This document shows positions 62,455 to 64,000 of a stretch of 64,000 nucleotides of DNA, one piece after another (the stretch's first letter is position 1; each line of letters starts with the position of its first letter). Origin of the DNA: Halorubellus sp. JP-L1 (GTDB lineage Archaea; Halobacteriota; Halobacteria; Halobacteriales; Natrialbaceae); NCBI RefSeq assembly GCF_011440375.1, contig NZ_JAAOIR010000001.1, forward strand, positions 1,116,001-1,180,000, written 5' to 3'. Both the position numbers and the translations under genes were made by a program. Below the pieces are notes generated by a model that was given only the letters and a program-made list of their open reading frames with translations, was not told the origin of the DNA and did no database searches.

Positions 62455-63951
62455 GTGCGAGACCACGATCTGCTCGTCCTGGGCGGCGGCACCGGGAACG
62501 TCGTCGCGTCGACCGCGGCCGACGCCGGACTCGACGTCGGGCTCGTCGAACGCGGACCCCTCGGCGGGACGTGCCTCAACCGCGGCTGCAATCCCTCGAA
62601 GCAACTGATCCATCACGCGAACGTCGTCGAGATCGTGCGGTCCGCGGGCGGCTTCGACGTCGACGCGACCCTGGAGGACGTCGACTTCGCGTCGATCGTC
62701 GAGGGCGTCACGGCGGCCGTCACCGGAGAGGCCGAGCGGAAGGAGGAAGCGGCGAGAGCGAACGAGAACCTGACGTTCTACCAGACCGAGGGCCGGTTCG
62801 TCGACGAGCGCGTCGTCGAGGTCGACGCCGAGGACGGCCCCGGCGGCGAGCGACTCACCGCCGACGACGTCGTGCTCGCCGGCGGGTCCCGGCCGGCCGT
62901 CCCGGACGCCATCGACGGGACGAGCGAGACCGACTTCCTCACGAGCGACGACGCCCTCAGGCTCGCGGATCGCCCCGACCACCTCGTCGTCGTCGGCGGC
63001 GGCTACGTCGCGGTCGAACTCGCTCACTTCTTCGGGCAGATGGGCGCGAGCGTGACGATCGTCGGCCACGGCGACGTCCTCCTCTCGCGCGAGGACCGCG
63101 AGATAGCCGAGCGACTCACGGACGCGTACCGCGAGCGGTTCGACCTTCACCTCGGCTATCGAGCGACCGAGATCGGCGAGGCGGACGGCGGAGGCGACGC
63201 CGGCGAGGAGCGCGTCGTCCACGCCGAGACCGAGGGCGGCGAGGAGCTCTCGGTGCGCGGCGACGAACTCCTGCTCGCGGTCGGCCGGAAACCGAATGCG
63301 GACCTCTGGAACGTCTCCGCGGCCGGCATCGAGACCGACGACGATGGCTACGTCGAGACCGACGAGTACCTGGAGACGTCGACCGACGGCGTCTACGCGA
63401 TAGGTGACGTCGCGGGGAACTACCAGTTCAAGCACTCCGGCGACAAGGAAGCCGAGTACGTCGTGAACGCGGTCGTCCACGACGACCCCGAACCCGTCGA
63501 GTACCCCGGGATGGCCCACGCCGTCTTCGGGTCGCCCGAGGTCGCGAGCCTCGGCCAGACCGAGGACGAGCTCGAAGACAGTGACGGCGATGGCGGCGCC
63601 GACGGCAACGAGGACGAGGGCGGCGACGGCGCCGACCGCGAGGACGGCGACGGCGGCGCCGACCACGGGTACGCGGTCGGCACGTGCGCGTACGCCGACA
63701 CCGCGCTCGGCGCGGTCGTCGACGACCGCGGCGGGTTCGCGAAGGCCATCGTCGGCGACGACGGCGAGATACTCGGCTGTCACGTCGTCGGCCCCGACGC
63801 GTCGATGCTCGTGCACGAGGTCTCCACCGCCGTCGCCGCCGGCGCGGACGCCGAGACGGTCGCCGAGACGATCCACGTCCACCCCGCGCTCTCCGAGGTC
63901 GTCCAGGGTGCGTTCCGCGACGCCGTCGACTTCGAGCTCTCCGGATTCTGA
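62455..63951 (+). CDS. dihydrolipoyl dehydrogenase-like pyridine nucleotide-disulfide oxidoreductase
   Basis: This is a 498-aa protein. FAD motif GGGTGN near 10-15; redox-active disulfide Cys40/Cys45 in GGTCLNRGCNPSK; NAD motif VVVGGGYVAVELAHFFGQMG; FAD motif VYAIGDVAG; and a C-terminal HVHPALSEVV with the catalytic His. An acidic Gly/Asp insertion near 375-400 is unusual. The GTG at 62455 is preferred, giving the FAD motif at the start. It could serve as the L-protein of glycine cleavage or as a mercuric reductase-like enzyme; no mercury-specific C-terminal Cys is present. Confidence 0.87.
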   Translation: MRDHDLLVLGGGTGNVVASTAADAGLDVGLVERGPLGGTCLNRGCNPSKQLIHHANVVEIVRSAGGFDVDATLEDVDFASIVEGVTAAVTGEAERKEEAARANENLTFYQTEGRFVDERVVEVDAEDGPGGERLTADDVVLAGGSRPAVPDAIDGTSETDFLTSDDALRLADRPDHLVVVGGGYVAVELAHFFGQMGASVTIVGHGDVLLSREDREIAERLTDAYRERFDLHLGYRATEIGEADGGGDAGEERVVHAETEGGEELSVRGDELLLAVGRKPNADLWNVSAAGIETDDDGYVETDEYLETSTDGVYAIGDVAGNYQFKHSGDKEAEYVVNAVVHDDPEPVEYPGMAHAVFGSPEVASLGQTEDELEDSDGDGGADGNEDEGGDGADREDGDGGADHGYAVGTCAYADTALGAVVDDRGGFAKAIVGDDGEILGCHVVGPDASMLVHEVSTAVAAGADAETVAETIHVHPALSEVVQGAFRDAVDFELSGF

Positions 63952-64000
63952 ATCCGGGACTCTGCATCTGGGACCCCGACCGGCGGCTGCCAGCCACAGC

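Noticed and set aside
1-64000. CRISPR arrays, rRNA genes, complete insertion sequences or prophage genes
   Set aside because: No regularly spaced repeats with unique spacers, no rRNA-like sequence and no transposase or integrase motifs were seen; the tandem repeats found are short and spacer-free.

Overview
The window is a chromosomal segment of an extremely halophilic archaeon (class Halobacteria). The evidence is the high G+C content, very acidic proteins, Tat-type lipoprotein signals (RR followed by a lipobox), haloarchaea-specific families (HalOD1, SAMP1, an HFX_2341-type regulator, membrane-bound HTH proteins), archaeal information-processing genes (archaeal DnaG, deoxyhypusine synthase) and leaderless promoters with a TATA element about 27 nt before the start codon. 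The genus cannot be fixed from the sequence alone.

Layout. 1-8.5 kb: the 5' part of an iron-siderophore-type binding lipoprotein, an enoyl-CoA hydratase/2-hydroxyacid dehydrogenase pair, small membrane proteins, asd, a CARF-like/wHTH regulator beside a two-RCK K+ channel, and a phosphotransferase. 8.8-20.9 kb: valS, a DUF1405-like protein, pdxS, a membrane-anchored HTH regulator, dnaG, two HalOD1 paralogues, a GNAT, DUF92 and other membrane proteins, and a UspA protein. 21-28.5 kb: a glycine-cleavage locus (gcvT-gcvH ... gcvPA-gcvPB) split by a SnoaL-like gene, a nucleoside hydrolase and a PfkB kinase. 28.5-32.8 kb: small proteins, a PduO adenosyltransferase, an MBL hydrolase, and tRNA-Val(CAC) followed by three degenerate copies of its own 3' end. 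32.8-38.7 kb: pstSCAB with an unusually long PstA. 38.8-43.9 kb: a 54-aa iron-box gene, dpsA, tatA, a Yip1-like gene, tdk and udp. 44-49 kb: a K+ channel divergent from two paralogous TrkA-C-type membrane proteins, SAMP1 and a Nif3-like protein. 49.5-64 kb: MscS, a PAS histidine kinase, deoxyhypusine synthase, UspA, a cyclase, a possible leader-peptide operon, a GT2 glycosyltransferase beside a membrane protein with a degenerate metzincin motif, two pyridine-nucleotide flavoproteins, a DUF892 ferritin-like protein and a GH15 glucoamylase/trehalase.

Three themes link the genes. (1) Iron: five TTTAGG-N4-CCTAAA-like boxes lie upstream of a binding lipoprotein, an 89-aa protein, a 54-aa protein and dpsA, suggesting a DtxR-family regulon. 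(2) Ion and osmotic homeostasis: two RCK/TrkA K+ channels, two TrkA-C-type proteins and MscS. (3) One-carbon and nucleoside salvage: glycine cleavage, nucleoside hydrolase/sugar kinase, uridine phosphorylase and thymidine kinase. No CRISPR array, rRNA or intact insertion sequence was seen. The most unusual non-coding feature is the set of tRNA-Val 3'-end repeats with hairpins at 31972-32363.
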